Of a stretch of DNA of 60,858 bases, positions 44,201 to 51,597 are shown one piece after another. The notes below the pieces were generated by a model. The model saw nothing but the letters and a program-made list of their open reading frames with translations, searched no databases and was not told where the DNA came from. Where the stretch lies: the NCBI GenBank assembly GCA_947486185.1, contig CANKTH010000018.1, positions 1 through 60,858 on the forward strand, written 5' to 3'. The number at the start of each line of letters is the position of its first letter. Position 1 is the stretch's first letter. The DNA is from Deltaproteobacteria bacterium (GTDB lineage Bacteria > Myxococcota_A > UBA796 > SXON01). Position numbers and translations under genes: made by a program.

Positions 44201-44654
44201 CCCCGGGCCTCAAGGCTAGGTGCAGCACGTTTTCGGCGCCGCTCCCCTTCCCTACCCGGCTGTGAAGCGCCTCCAGCCCGTTACACACCTGGGTGGCGAT
44301 GTTGAGGAACACATTGTGGGGGATGCTCCTATGGTTTTGTCGGCACCATGTCAGCACGCGCTCCAGATCGATGGCGTCGATGTGCTCCTCCACGAGGAAG
44401 AACTCATCGCCTTCGCGGACCTGCTCAAAGATGTGCACCAGGAAGGGGTGGCGGACCCCCAGCAGGTCCTTCACCCGCGCCTCCACCGAGGCGAGGCGGG
44501 ATGCGTCGCGCAGTACGTAAGGTAGCACCCGGCGAATCACCACCGCCCGCCCCGCGTTGGGGTCGTTGGTGCCGAGGAAGCTCTCGGCAACGCCCCCGGT
44601 GCCCAGCTTCCGCTGAAGGGTGAACGCGCCGATCTTCTTGGGCAACAGCAGCAT
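41226..44654 (-). CDS. Membrane pseudokinase with TPR-like extracytoplasmic tail
   Basis: A 1142-residue protein with a Ser/Thr kinase fold at residues 8-270. The glycine loop (LGTGGVAESFLG), the SPEQ of the activation segment and SDIFSLGAVLYEAL of helix F are kept. The VAxK Lys is Arg (41), the HRD catalytic Asp is Ala (HLA, 145-147) and the DFG Asp is Ala (AYG, 165-167), so phosphotransfer is not expected. A Pro/Ala/Asp-rich stretch follows, then one membrane helix near 745-768 and a Ser/Thr/Pro-rich linker, ending in about 140 helical TPR-like residues outside. GGAGG lies four bases before the chosen ATG; the earlier open frame is rejected. It is the first gene of the peptide-importer operon, to which it is coupled by an ATGA overlap. 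Confidence 0.85.
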   Translation of the reverse strand: MLLLPKKIGAFTLQRKLGTGGVAESFLGTNDPNAGRAVVIRRVLPYVLRDASRLASVEARVKDLLGVRHPFLVHIFEQVREGDEFFLVEEHIDAIDLERVLTWCRQNHRSIPHNVFLNIATQVCNGLEALHSRVGKGSGAENVLHLALRPGAIFLTREGKVVVGAYGLTRSPTALPHGGVAGPVPSRMEYLSPEQTQPDQKLTPVSDIFSLGAVLYEALTLDNLFRADSNLQTIHRIRRAEINGQIGRVKELMPGLDKVLARALSLNPRHRYQRAFVLREDLRGLMAGYSFATIAEDTRLFLAPLLENLPVGAVPDEPESGHAHPDRRVDTDPLPVAAPGIARMALAPPLDDLDPETDLGEHTETLGTQFDLSEPETSSAGAELPNFAVRPPVDLPPLAAELPRLGPPIADPAPEPAEHTAVIEEDEPGRTASLAAGEAAPGSFTSRSDSPGWRGRHPDDDAGPPGPTTPPPVREADDQSVTGIGSIPFIGDAPAVLSSELEHRTLAPFIVPRLGFESTEAPASAEESGPSDVPSGGALAAEPGQEAPIATPPAVGAAPAPNPRDPAVWPDNTAAFLAAAGVPAAIAATPVNTAAWLPAPPLPEPDDSAFDAPEPAGLGAPARPVTPFVFHGVKPALSAGLVGEPLEVVLPTPLAGSLVAPPTVVPEQEPDGLKARPIAAIDAPSLPPVMLRQSVPVGEPPPSPGENAEPNLDATPLVAPPAPPPPLAPLPEEEPADEFEPPRTRAWLPAAAALMALSGLLICGGGLLFWWSRLSAYESGGHEVQVAPPPAAPEAAAPAAEAPPVAAPAPSEAAPDPTAETAEAAPAPSGVPVAAASGAPPTGAKDAPPRVEPLSTDEPPITSTPIRSTPVKSTGSSPASTAKAGSATSSTSSGTGTSPTVRSPAVTSPTSSSTTRSTSPTTSPSTTSSAARTTSPASTSRTVEPEPEEGEDGVAEAEPVGRDNEDLDPYASSTKSGRLTTTAVSDLESVTISEPAYTRSRTLLLMNASRKGDDRQTRRYLDQIMAVPENQYNPIFLIDDARWLVNHGDYQAALDKASLAERYWARIPTELVFVKKAEIYEIQAAAWQGRFYADADDLDLLTNATRAWERYRQHVNTRARSDLVSRADTEIARLNTIRERVQ

Positions 44655-44705
44655 CGAACCTCCGGAGCAGACGACGAGGACACTGCCCACGCGCGGTGCC
44701 CTTAC

Positions 44706-44721
44706 CTCCGGCCCTCCGGAG
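44706..44721. other. Inverted repeat in pseudokinase leader
   Basis: CTCCGG, four bases and CCGGAG form a perfect 6-bp inverted repeat about 50 bases upstream of the pseudokinase start, inside the 256-base gap to the next gene. A repressor site or mRNA hairpin is possible. No convincing -35/-10 pair was found. The rest of the gap shows coding-like bias on the plus strand without a start codon, and I see nothing else there. Confidence 0.25.
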
Positions 44722-44910
44722 CTCGCGGTGTTGGCGCCCCAAAGTAACCGAAGGAAGCCGCATCGGCAACGGCTGGCCGTCACGGTCAGACATCTCGACC
44801 GGGCCCTCTACCTCCTCCGGTCCGGCGGCTGCCTGCGGCGGCGCCATCGGCCCCGCGCGCGCCGCACCACACGCGCCTCGGCAATACGACGCCACTCCGG
44901 TTGGGCTCAG

Positions 44911-46797
44911 CTAGTCGGAGTCAGGCCGGATCGCCACTTCCAACCTTGATCGACTGAGCACGCCGCCGGACCCGACTGTGACGTGTAGCTGCGCCGCGGA
45001 CGCGTCGGGGCAGTTCGGCGCCACGAGCGGCAAACGGGAGAGCTCCTCCACCGGCTCATGACGCTCGGCTCCGCCGCAGCTCCATTGGATGCGGGCGGTG
45101 AGCGGCGCTGGTGCCCGAAGCTCGAGCTGGAGCCCCGCCAGCGCGTCGAGGGCCAGCGGTCGGCTCGACCAGGTGGTTCCTATCGCCTCCGCCGAAAAGA
45201 ATATGGAATTTGCGGCTTTTTTCAGGAGCCCGTCCCCGGGCCACCGCTGCTCCAACATCAGCGCGAGCCGCGCGGCTTCGAGCACCCGGCCCTCTGCCAC
45301 CAGCCCGAGCCCCCGCTGCCATCCGAGCAGCGCCTGGCTGGGGTACCGGCTGTAAAGCGCCGCCCACCGCCGGCGGATCACCGCCGGGTTGGGCGCTCTC
45401 TCTCCGGTCCGGTACCAGCGGATCACGCTGCCCTCCCGGTGGAACGTGGCCGCGAGCCCCAGCCCCGCGCCCATCCAGCCGGCGATCTCCGCGCCGTCCA
45501 CGAGCCGCACCAGACGCGGCCGCGCATCCTCGGCGTACCGCGCTCGGAGCTCTGCCTCGAGCTCCGGCGTAGGGTGAGCGTTGTACCGCGCGATCGTTCG
45601 GTCGGTGAGGCCGTTGAGATCATGGACCTCGACCCCCGGGATGTTGCCGACCATGCCCACGTCTCCCGTCAGGACCACGGCGCCTTCCGGGGCCTGACGG
45701 ATCACCCACTCGACGTCCTCCTGGTTGGGGGTGTCGAGCGCGGTGTTCAGCGCGCTCGCCGGGTGCAGCAGGGCGTCCACGTCGCGGAGCTCCAGGTGCA
45801 GGCGGCCGACCCCCGGCGGATCGAGGAGCCCGAATACCACAGCTGCGACGAACCCTAACGCCGCCCGGATCCCTGGGAGCGGGCGAGGCTGGCCGGCTAC
45901 GGCCCACAACAAGGCGGTGACGACGAGGCCCGGGAGTACCAGCCGGGCGTGACCCATCCAGTCCAGATCCGCGCGCAGCTCGACCGCGGACTGAAGCAGC
46001 AGCGGGGCGAGCACCACGAGGGGGCGTCTCGGGGCATAACATAGGAGTAAGGCAATGAAAATGCCGGCAGCGCTCAGCATCTCCACGCCCCACTGGCCGC
46101 TCTGCTCCCAGAACGCCGGTGCCTGGGCAACCTTCACCAGGTAGGGCGTCGGCAGCAGGTCGCCAAACCAGGAGACCCGGAGCACGTGGTAGACCGCGAG
46201 AACGGCGCCGGTGGGTGCGGCGGCGCGGAGCCCGCGGGCCAACGTCGCGGGCGTCTGACGGTCATGCCAGCCAAGGACGAGCAGCATGACCACCAGGTGG
46301 AGGGCCCCCTCCGGTCGCGTGAGCGAGGCCGCGGCGCCAAAAACGGTGGCTGAACCCCAGCTTCCACTCAGCGTGGCCAACCAGCCGAAGCAGAGGAGCA
46401 GAGTATACAGGGAGGTCTCCATCCCGGCAAAACACCACCACACCAGTGGATACCAGGCGACCAATGAAAACAATATCAGATCGCCGCGCCGGTCCTTCGG
46501 GAGGTGGCGGTCCGCCAGCAGGATCAGGGCGACGCCGGAGGTCACCGCGCTGAGCTTGATGACCCACGCGGCGTCGAGGCCGAGCAGCATCGCACCGACG
46601 CAGAGGAGGAGCTGCAGGGGGTTGGAATAACCCTCCACGCGCTCACCCGTGGTCCAAGTCAACGCGCCATCTTGGAGCCAGGTCCAGGCGTAACCGAGCG
46701 TGATGTACTGGTCGTCGATCTGTACCTGCCACGCCGGCGCGCCCGACCAGACGAGCGCGACCACGGCCGCAAACGCTCGGAGCCGATCCCGCGTCAA
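44911..46797 (-). CDS. Polytopic GT-C-like glycosyltransferase
   Basis: A membrane protein of about 628 residues. After the first hydrophobic segment comes VQIDDQYITLGYAW, then TTGERVEGYSNPLQ. This DD and GERVEGYSNPL arrangement is typical of AftB/ArnT-related GT-C glycosyltransferases, where the Asp pair binds a polyprenyl-phosphate sugar. Ten or so hydrophobic helices follow. The last 250 residues are soluble and contain a VVLTGDVGMVGNIPGV strand and a Cys pair near the end, probably extracytoplasmic. I choose a TTG start just before the first helix because upstream codons look non-coding; it has no clear Shine-Dalgarno site, so the start is uncertain. It is divergent from another membrane protein across about 270 bases. 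Confidence 0.78.
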   Translation of the reverse strand: MTRDRLRAFAAVVALVWSGAPAWQVQIDDQYITLGYAWTWLQDGALTWTTGERVEGYSNPLQLLLCVGAMLLGLDAAWVIKLSAVTSGVALILLADRHLPKDRRGDLILFSLVAWYPLVWWCFAGMETSLYTLLLCFGWLATLSGSWGSATVFGAAASLTRPEGALHLVVMLLVLGWHDRQTPATLARGLRAAAPTGAVLAVYHVLRVSWFGDLLPTPYLVKVAQAPAFWEQSGQWGVEMLSAAGIFIALLLCYAPRRPLVVLAPLLLQSAVELRADLDWMGHARLVLPGLVVTALLWAVAGQPRPLPGIRAALGFVAAVVFGLLDPPGVGRLHLELRDVDALLHPASALNTALDTPNQEDVEWVIRQAPEGAVVLTGDVGMVGNIPGVEVHDLNGLTDRTIARYNAHPTPELEAELRARYAEDARPRLVRLVDGAEIAGWMGAGLGLAATFHREGSVIRWYRTGERAPNPAVIRRRWAALYSRYPSQALLGWQRGLGLVAEGRVLEAARLALMLEQRWPGDGLLKKAANSIFFSAEAIGTTWSSRPLALDALAGLQLELRAPAPLTARIQWSCGGAERHEPVEELSRLPLVAPNCPDASAAQLHVTVGSGGVLSRSRLEVAIRPDSD

Positions 46798-47067
46798 TCG
46801 ATGCGCCCGGCCGAAGGGGTGCGCGTCAGCGGGATGGTCACCATCGTGAGCCCTCGATAACGCGCCCCTCGCCGCATGCTGCGCGCATAACGCGGCGCCC
46901 CGAACGTCGGCCCGGCTACGGTGTTCCCCGCAGGCCATGGCCAAGCAGGGACGCGCCGGCTACCGTAGCGCCGCCGATGATCTCGCTCTTTGGCCAGTGG
47001 AACCCGCGTGCGCCCGTCGCCCGAAGCGCTCACGGTTGGGTCGCCCGAGACGGGCGGTGGCGGCCCA

Positions 47068-48792
47068 ATGGCTGACCCTCGCGGCCCTCGCTGGCACTGG
47101 CCGTTGATCCTGCTCCAGTCGGTCGTCGTCGCGCTGATCACGTCGTGGCCTCTGGTGCCCCAGTTCGGCCGGGCGGCGATCGGCTCGCCTGATGGAGACG
47201 GGCTCAAGCACCTCTGGAACCTGTGGTGGATGCGCGCCGAGCTGGAGCGCGGGGAGTCCGGGCTCCTTACGCGGTTCATCAACTTCCCGGTTGGAATGGA
47301 CTTTTATCCCATTGAGCCCCTCCACGGTCTCGTGGGACTTCTGGTGCCACTCGCCCCCGTGCCCCTCTCCAACCTGCTCACGCTGGGCCATCTGATCATC
47401 CTCGGCGTGACCGCCGCCGGTCTGGGGCGGCGGGTTGGCGGTGGCGTCGCGGCGGGGCTCGCGTGCGGGGGGATCGTCCAGGCTTCGGCCTTTACCGCCT
47501 TCACCCTACAATGTGGGGTCGGCGAGCTGCGAGAGGTGTGGTGGCTCTCGCTCGGCCTGTGGGTCTGGGTCGAGGCCCAGGAGCGCCAGGGTTGGCGCTG
47601 GTACCTCACGATGGGCGCGGTGCTCGCCGCCTCGATTTTATCATGTTTTTACCATGGCTTCTTTCTGGCCGTGCTCTACGCGGCGCTCTCGGTCCCTACG
47701 CTCACCCGCCGAAGCCTCCCCCGCTACGCGCTGAGCGCCTCCCTGGCTCTCGCGCTCACCCTGCCGGCGATCGGCGGATTCGCCGGCACTTTTCAGGGGG
47801 CGCCTGAGTCAAGCGTGAGCGTTACCGATGGGGGCGTGGAGATCGACGCGCCAGGGAGCGCGCTCCAGATTCACGAAGCCTACGTGCCCCGCCTCCGCGC
47901 CCCGGAGGCCTCGGCGCCGTATTCAGGGGGTAGATACTTGGGGATGGGCGTGATGACTCTCGCGGCGCTTGGCCTTTGGGCGGCGCCGCGCCGGGCGGCG
48001 CCGTGGCTCGCGGCCAGCGTCGTCGGCCTGGTGCTCGCGCTGGGCAACGTGCTCTGGTGGGACGGAGAGGTGGTGCGCTGGGACGGTGCGCCGATCCGGC
48101 TCCCCATGGGTTTCATCAACGGTTGGCTGGCCGATACGGCCGAGCCCCTCAACTTTCCCGTGCGGGCGGTGGCGATCCCGGTGATGGGCCTCGCGGTGAT
48201 GGCGGCGTTGGCGGTCGGTCGGTGGCCCTGGCTGCTGGCGCTGGTACCGCTGTCGATGATTGAGGTAGAACGGCATGATCGGGTGCTGTGGCCGCGGGAG
48301 ACCCTGAGCCTCGCTGACCTGGACGGGCTCGCGGGCGGCGGTGGTGAAGGCGCGGTCGCGGATCTCGCCTTCGCGTCCACCCCCGACGTGAGGGCGCGCT
48401 GGCGCTCGCTCGCCGCGCAGATGCTGCTCGATCGCCCGATACAGTCGGTGCCTATCGAGAGGATGGACTGGCGCGCGCACGACGGCAACCGCTGGATGGC
48501 GGTGCTGCCGATCACGACGGTCGCCCGTGGCGACGCGGCAGCGATTCGCGCGATGGGCGACCAGCGCGACAGCTTCTTCCTGCTGCGAGAGCGGGGCTTT
48601 GACCGGATCCTCCTCAGCCACGTCAACGGCGCCGAGGATCACGTCGCCACCGCCCGGCTCACGGCGCTCATGGGGCCGCCGGTGGCGGAGAGCGCGGCCG
48701 CCAAGGTGTGGGCTGTCCCGGAAATCGAGGCAGATCCTCTCGAGATCGGCCGCTGGCACGTCGAGCAGGCCCAGCGGCTCCGCGGGGATTGA
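47068..48792 (+). CDS. Large polytopic membrane protein, possibly GT-C related
   Basis: A 574-residue integral membrane protein with 10 or more hydrophobic segments. Early loop motifs GSPDGDGLKHLWNLWWMR and NFPVGMDFYPIEPLHGL are seen in uncharacterised bacterial membrane proteins that resemble GT-C sugar transferases, but I cannot confirm the metal Asp. The last 150 residues are soluble (RDSFFLLRERGFDRILLSH). The ATG at 47068 starts a short basic N-terminus before the first helix; an earlier in-frame start adds only a Gly/Pro-rich stretch. It is divergent from the GT-C-like gene and 56 bases before the dehydrogenase gene. Confidence 0.72.
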   Translation: MADPRGPRWHWPLILLQSVVVALITSWPLVPQFGRAAIGSPDGDGLKHLWNLWWMRAELERGESGLLTRFINFPVGMDFYPIEPLHGLVGLLVPLAPVPLSNLLTLGHLIILGVTAAGLGRRVGGGVAAGLACGGIVQASAFTAFTLQCGVGELREVWWLSLGLWVWVEAQERQGWRWYLTMGAVLAASILSCFYHGFFLAVLYAALSVPTLTRRSLPRYALSASLALALTLPAIGGFAGTFQGAPESSVSVTDGGVEIDAPGSALQIHEAYVPRLRAPEASAPYSGGRYLGMGVMTLAALGLWAAPRRAAPWLAASVVGLVLALGNVLWWDGEVVRWDGAPIRLPMGFINGWLADTAEPLNFPVRAVAIPVMGLAVMAALAVGRWPWLLALVPLSMIEVERHDRVLWPRETLSLADLDGLAGGGGEGAVADLAFASTPDVRARWRSLAAQMLLDRPIQSVPIERMDWRAHDGNRWMAVLPITTVARGDAAAIRAMGDQRDSFFLLRERGFDRILLSHVNGAEDHVATARLTALMGPPVAESAAAKVWAVPEIEADPLEIGRWHVEQAQRLRGD

Positions 48793-48848
48793 GCCTCGCG
48801 GCGCCGTGCGGTAATTCGGAATAGTCACCCGGCGTCACCGGAGCCCCG

Positions 48849-49622
48849 ATGTCCTCACCTCCCCATGTCCTCGTCACTGGCGCTGGAACCGGCATCGGCC
48901 GTGCTATCGCGCACCGCCTCGCGCGCGGGGGCGCCCGCGTCTCCATCCTCGCGCGCACCGAGGGCAACCTCCGGGACACCGCGTCAGAGATCCAGGCATT
49001 GGGGGCCGCAGCCGTGTTTGTCGCGCCGTGCGACGTGCAGGATCCGATCGCGGTGGACCGGGCGGTCGCCGCCGCCGCCCAGGCGCTCGGTCCCTATACG
49101 GCGGTGGTCGCCGCGGCGGGCGTCGGCGGCGCCAACCATCCGGGCGAGCTCGACCGTTTCGACACGATCATCGCAACCAACCTTCGGGGTACCTACTCGA
49201 CCTTTCGTGCGGTGTTGCGCCACTTGCGCCCAGGGCCCGAGGCGCGTCACCTCGTCGCGATCTCGTCCATCCTCGCGCGGATCGGTGTGGGCGGCTACAC
49301 GGGATACTGTGCGTCCAAAGCGGGGATCATGGGCATGGTGCGGGCCTTCGCCCATGAGCTTGCGCCGGAGAACGTCCAGGTCAACTCCGTGTGCCCGGGC
49401 TGGGTGGAAACCGACATGGCGTGGGCGGGTATCGGGGGCATGGCGCGGGCGATGAACGTCGACCGTGACGAGGCCTACCGGATCGCGATGTCAGCGGTGC
49501 CCTTGGGTCGGATGTCGCAGCCGGAACATGTTGCGGGGCTCGTGGCCTGGTTGCTGTCTCCTGACGCCACGGGCGTGACGGGTCAGGGCCTCGACATGAA
49601 CAATGGCGCGTGGATGGGATGA
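48849..49622 (+). CDS. Short-chain dehydrogenase/reductase
   Basis: A 257-residue classical SDR. The NAD(P)-binding turn is TGAGTGIG, followed by the CDV acidic loop, the AAAG motif, the catalytic Ser in ISSI and YxxxK in YCASK, and PGWVETDM after it. The Arg residue at the end of the second strand (LARTE) favours NADP(H). The fold resembles 3-oxoacyl-ACP reductases and related enzymes, so the substrate could be an acyl or hydroxy-acid compound. Its stop overlaps the start of the next gene (ATGA). Confidence 0.9.
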   Translation: MSSPPHVLVTGAGTGIGRAIAHRLARGGARVSILARTEGNLRDTASEIQALGAAAVFVAPCDVQDPIAVDRAVAAAAQALGPYTAVVAAAGVGGANHPGELDRFDTIIATNLRGTYSTFRAVLRHLRPGPEARHLVAISSILARIGVGGYTGYCASKAGIMGMVRAFAHELAPENVQVNSVCPGWVETDMAWAGIGGMARAMNVDRDEAYRIAMSAVPLGRMSQPEHVAGLVAWLLSPDATGVTGQGLDMNNGAWMG

Positions 49623-49951
49623 GCCCGAGTACCGGGTTAAGCCGCCGCATGGCTTGGGCGAGCGCGTACATCACCCGTCTTCAGGGCGGCGAGACCGTGA
49701 GGTTCCGCGCGCGGGGCTCCGCGATGTCGCCCGATTTTGAGGCTGGCGCCGTCTGTACGGTGGCGCCGGTGGACCCCGCGCTGGTCGTCGAGGGCGACAT
49801 CGTGTTGTGTAAGGTAGGAGGTAGCGAATACCTGCACCTGGTCGCTGCGCGAGACGGCGACCGCTATCGCATCGGAAACCGTAAAGGGAGGATCAACGGC
49901 TGGATCGGGCCGGAACTCATTTACGGCCGACTCGTGCACGTGGCGCCGTGA
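49619..49951 (+). CDS. LexA/S24-fold protein lacking catalytic Ser
   Basis: A 110-residue protein matching the S24/S26 peptidase fold: RFRARGSAMSPDFEAGA, VDPALVVEGDIVLCKVGGSEYLHLV, RYRIGNRKGRINGWIG and LIYGRLVHV. The nucleophile position in the GxSM motif is Ala (GSAMSP), whereas the Lys of the dyad equivalent (CKV) remains. Peptidase activity is therefore unlikely. There is no DNA-binding or membrane segment. It is translationally coupled to the SDR gene by ATGA overlap. Confidence 0.75.
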   Translation: MSPSTGLSRRMAWASAYITRLQGGETVRFRARGSAMSPDFEAGAVCTVAPVDPALVVEGDIVLCKVGGSEYLHLVAARDGDRYRIGNRKGRINGWIGPELIYGRLVHVAP

Positions 49952-50066
49952 GCGGGGCCCGCGCGCCCGCGGCCCCGTGTGTGACCGTTCCCTCGGCGCG
50001 GTCGACCGCGCGAAGCGCCCCGAGACCTGGACAAGATCAACCCCGCTACTGTGAACGGAGCTAGTG

Positions 50067-50807
50067 ATGGGTCTCCGCGACCGTCTTCGGAACCGTCTCT
50101 CCGGCCTGCTCGGAGGTCCCGCGCCCGTCGCGCCGACGGCGCGCCCCGCCGCCCCGGCGCCCTCGCCCTCCCCGCCTCCCCCGGTCGCCTCTCCCGCGCC
50201 GTCGCCCCCGGTCGCCTCTCCCGCCCCTCCCCCCTCCCGGGCCCCTACAGCCTCGGCTACGCCGGAGTCGCCGCCATCACCGGGGCCCCCGCGCCCCCAA
50301 GCCCCCGAGGCGCCAACCGAGCGTCCCGCCGCGGAAGCCTTGGCGCCGACGCACGCTCTTCCGGCCCCGCCGGAGGTCGAAGCGTCACCAGTCGAGCCGC
50401 GCCTCCCGGACGCCGCCGACGCCGCCGCGCCGACCGAAGCTGTCGCCCGAAACGCGGACGCGCCCAACCGGGACGCCCACTTGCGGCCCACCTTCTACAC
50501 CACCGCCGCCGCGATCCCGGTGCACGTGGTCAACACTGAGCTCGGGTTGGACCTACATTTTACGGTAGAGCCCGGTGAGTTCGTACTAGAAGCCGCCGAC
50601 CGCGCCGGGTTCGAGCTCCCTTCCAGCTGCCGGAACGGCGGCTGCCTCACCTGCACCGGGAAGCTGCTCGACGGAAAAGCGGAGATCACCGAGGATCAAT
50701 ATGTGCTCGAGGATGAGCACCTGGCGGCCGGCTTTCGGTTGCTCTGTTGCACCCAGGTATACGCGCCGTCCACCTTCCTTTCTCACCAGGAAGACGAGGT
50801 GAAGTGA
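50067..50807 (+). CDS. 2Fe-2S ferredoxin with long Pro/Ala tether
   Basis: A 246-residue protein. The first 16 residues (MGLRDRLRNRLSGLLG) form an amphipathic Arg-rich helix. A Pro/Ala/Ser-rich disordered tether of about 110 residues follows, then a plant-type [2Fe-2S] ferredoxin domain. The cluster ligands are CRNGGCLTC (CxxxxCxxC) and the fourth Cys in LLCCTQ. GGAG lies seven bases before the ATG, three bases inside an alternative GTG start. The electron-transfer role is established for the fold; the redox partner is not visible nearby except the upstream SDR. Confidence 0.86.
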   Translation: MGLRDRLRNRLSGLLGGPAPVAPTARPAAPAPSPSPPPPVASPAPSPPVASPAPPPSRAPTASATPESPPSPGPPRPQAPEAPTERPAAEALAPTHALPAPPEVEASPVEPRLPDAADAAAPTEAVARNADAPNRDAHLRPTFYTTAAAIPVHVVNTELGLDLHFTVEPGEFVLEAADRAGFELPSSCRNGGCLTCTGKLLDGKAEITEDQYVLEDEHLAAGFRLLCCTQVYAPSTFLSHQEDEVK

Positions 50808-50816
50808 GGCGGGGTG

Positions 50817-51476
50817 TCAGGCTGACGGGTCCCCGTCGATCCTGGACCACTCCGCGCGGCGGGGCTGTGAGCGGCCACCGAGGTAGATAGCAGCGACGGT
50901 GCGGACATAGTACCGCATGAACGTGATGATCCCGCGGAGTCCCCACCATCGGCCACCGCCACGGAAGGACAGGCCCTGCATCGTGACCTCGCTCGGCCCC
51001 ATAGTGAGGATGCCGCGGCGCACCGGGCGGCCCCGCGCGTGTTCACCCGCGTAGATGTCCACAAAAAGCGTGGTCGTGTCGGTGAGCACCGTCGGCCAGG
51101 GCCGGCGGCGCACCACCTCTTTGATGCCGCGGAGGCAGTAGCGCGTGCCGTCGCCGGCCAGGAGCGGCAGCACGTAGCGCATGTGCACGATACCGGGCGA
51201 TATATCTACGAAAAGTTCGAGGACCCCCGCGCTCACCCCCATAGGCTCGGGGTGAAGCGAAGGTATCCAGACCACGCCGAAGGCGGGGTTGGGATGGCGG
51301 GGATCGGCGACCATCCCGTCGGCGTCGGCCGTGAGCACGGTCAACGTAAAGAGCGCATCCGTTCCTTGTGTCCGGCCGCGGGAGGCCGCCGCTTCGTGGG
51401 TGTTCTCGGCGCTCGTGTCGGCGAGCGGACCCAGCCAACCGGTCATCGTCTCGGTGAATCGGGTGCTGTCGGGCAT
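50817..51476 (-). CDS. GMC-oxidoreductase-accessory-like domain protein
   Basis: A 219-residue protein. It opens with STRFTETMTGWLG, and the centre has VHMRYVLPLLAGDGTRYCLRGIKEV and TDTTTLFVDIYAG. The next block, RGRPVRRGILTMGPSEVTMQ, resembles the extra beta-rich domain attached to certain cholesterol-oxidase-type GMC enzymes. Here it stands alone with no flavin domain. The C-terminal 60 residues are rich in Gly and Arg. The start is the ATG at 51476; the longer frame upstream is Arg/Gly/Pro-rich. The 121 bases up to the Usp-like gene show nothing recognisable. Confidence 0.6.
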   Translation of the reverse strand: MPDSTRFTETMTGWLGPLADTSAENTHEAAASRGRTQGTDALFTLTVLTADADGMVADPRHPNPAFGVVWIPSLHPEPMGVSAGVLELFVDISPGIVHMRYVLPLLAGDGTRYCLRGIKEVVRRRPWPTVLTDTTTLFVDIYAGEHARGRPVRRGILTMGPSEVTMQGLSFRGGGRWWGLRGIITFMRYYVRTVAAIYLGGRSQPRRAEWSRIDGDPSA

Positions 51477-51597
51477 AGCGGAAGCTAATCCCCCTCGCCG
51501 GCGTCTGCCGGGTTCGTGGGTCCCAACGGCCCGAGCGGCCGGAGCATCCTTACGGTTGCCGGCCCGACCCGGGCGCAGGCCGAGAGGAGGAGCAGCA

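Noticed and set aside
44425..44895. Minus-strand open frame overlapping the pseudokinase start
   Set aside because: It has mixed third-position bias and no domain; the GGAGG site and kinase fold favour the ATG at 44654.
46798..47067. tRNA or small RNA gene in the divergent gap
   Set aside because: I found no cloverleaf-compatible TTC-arm or matching acceptor stem, and no terminator-like hairpin with a T-tract.
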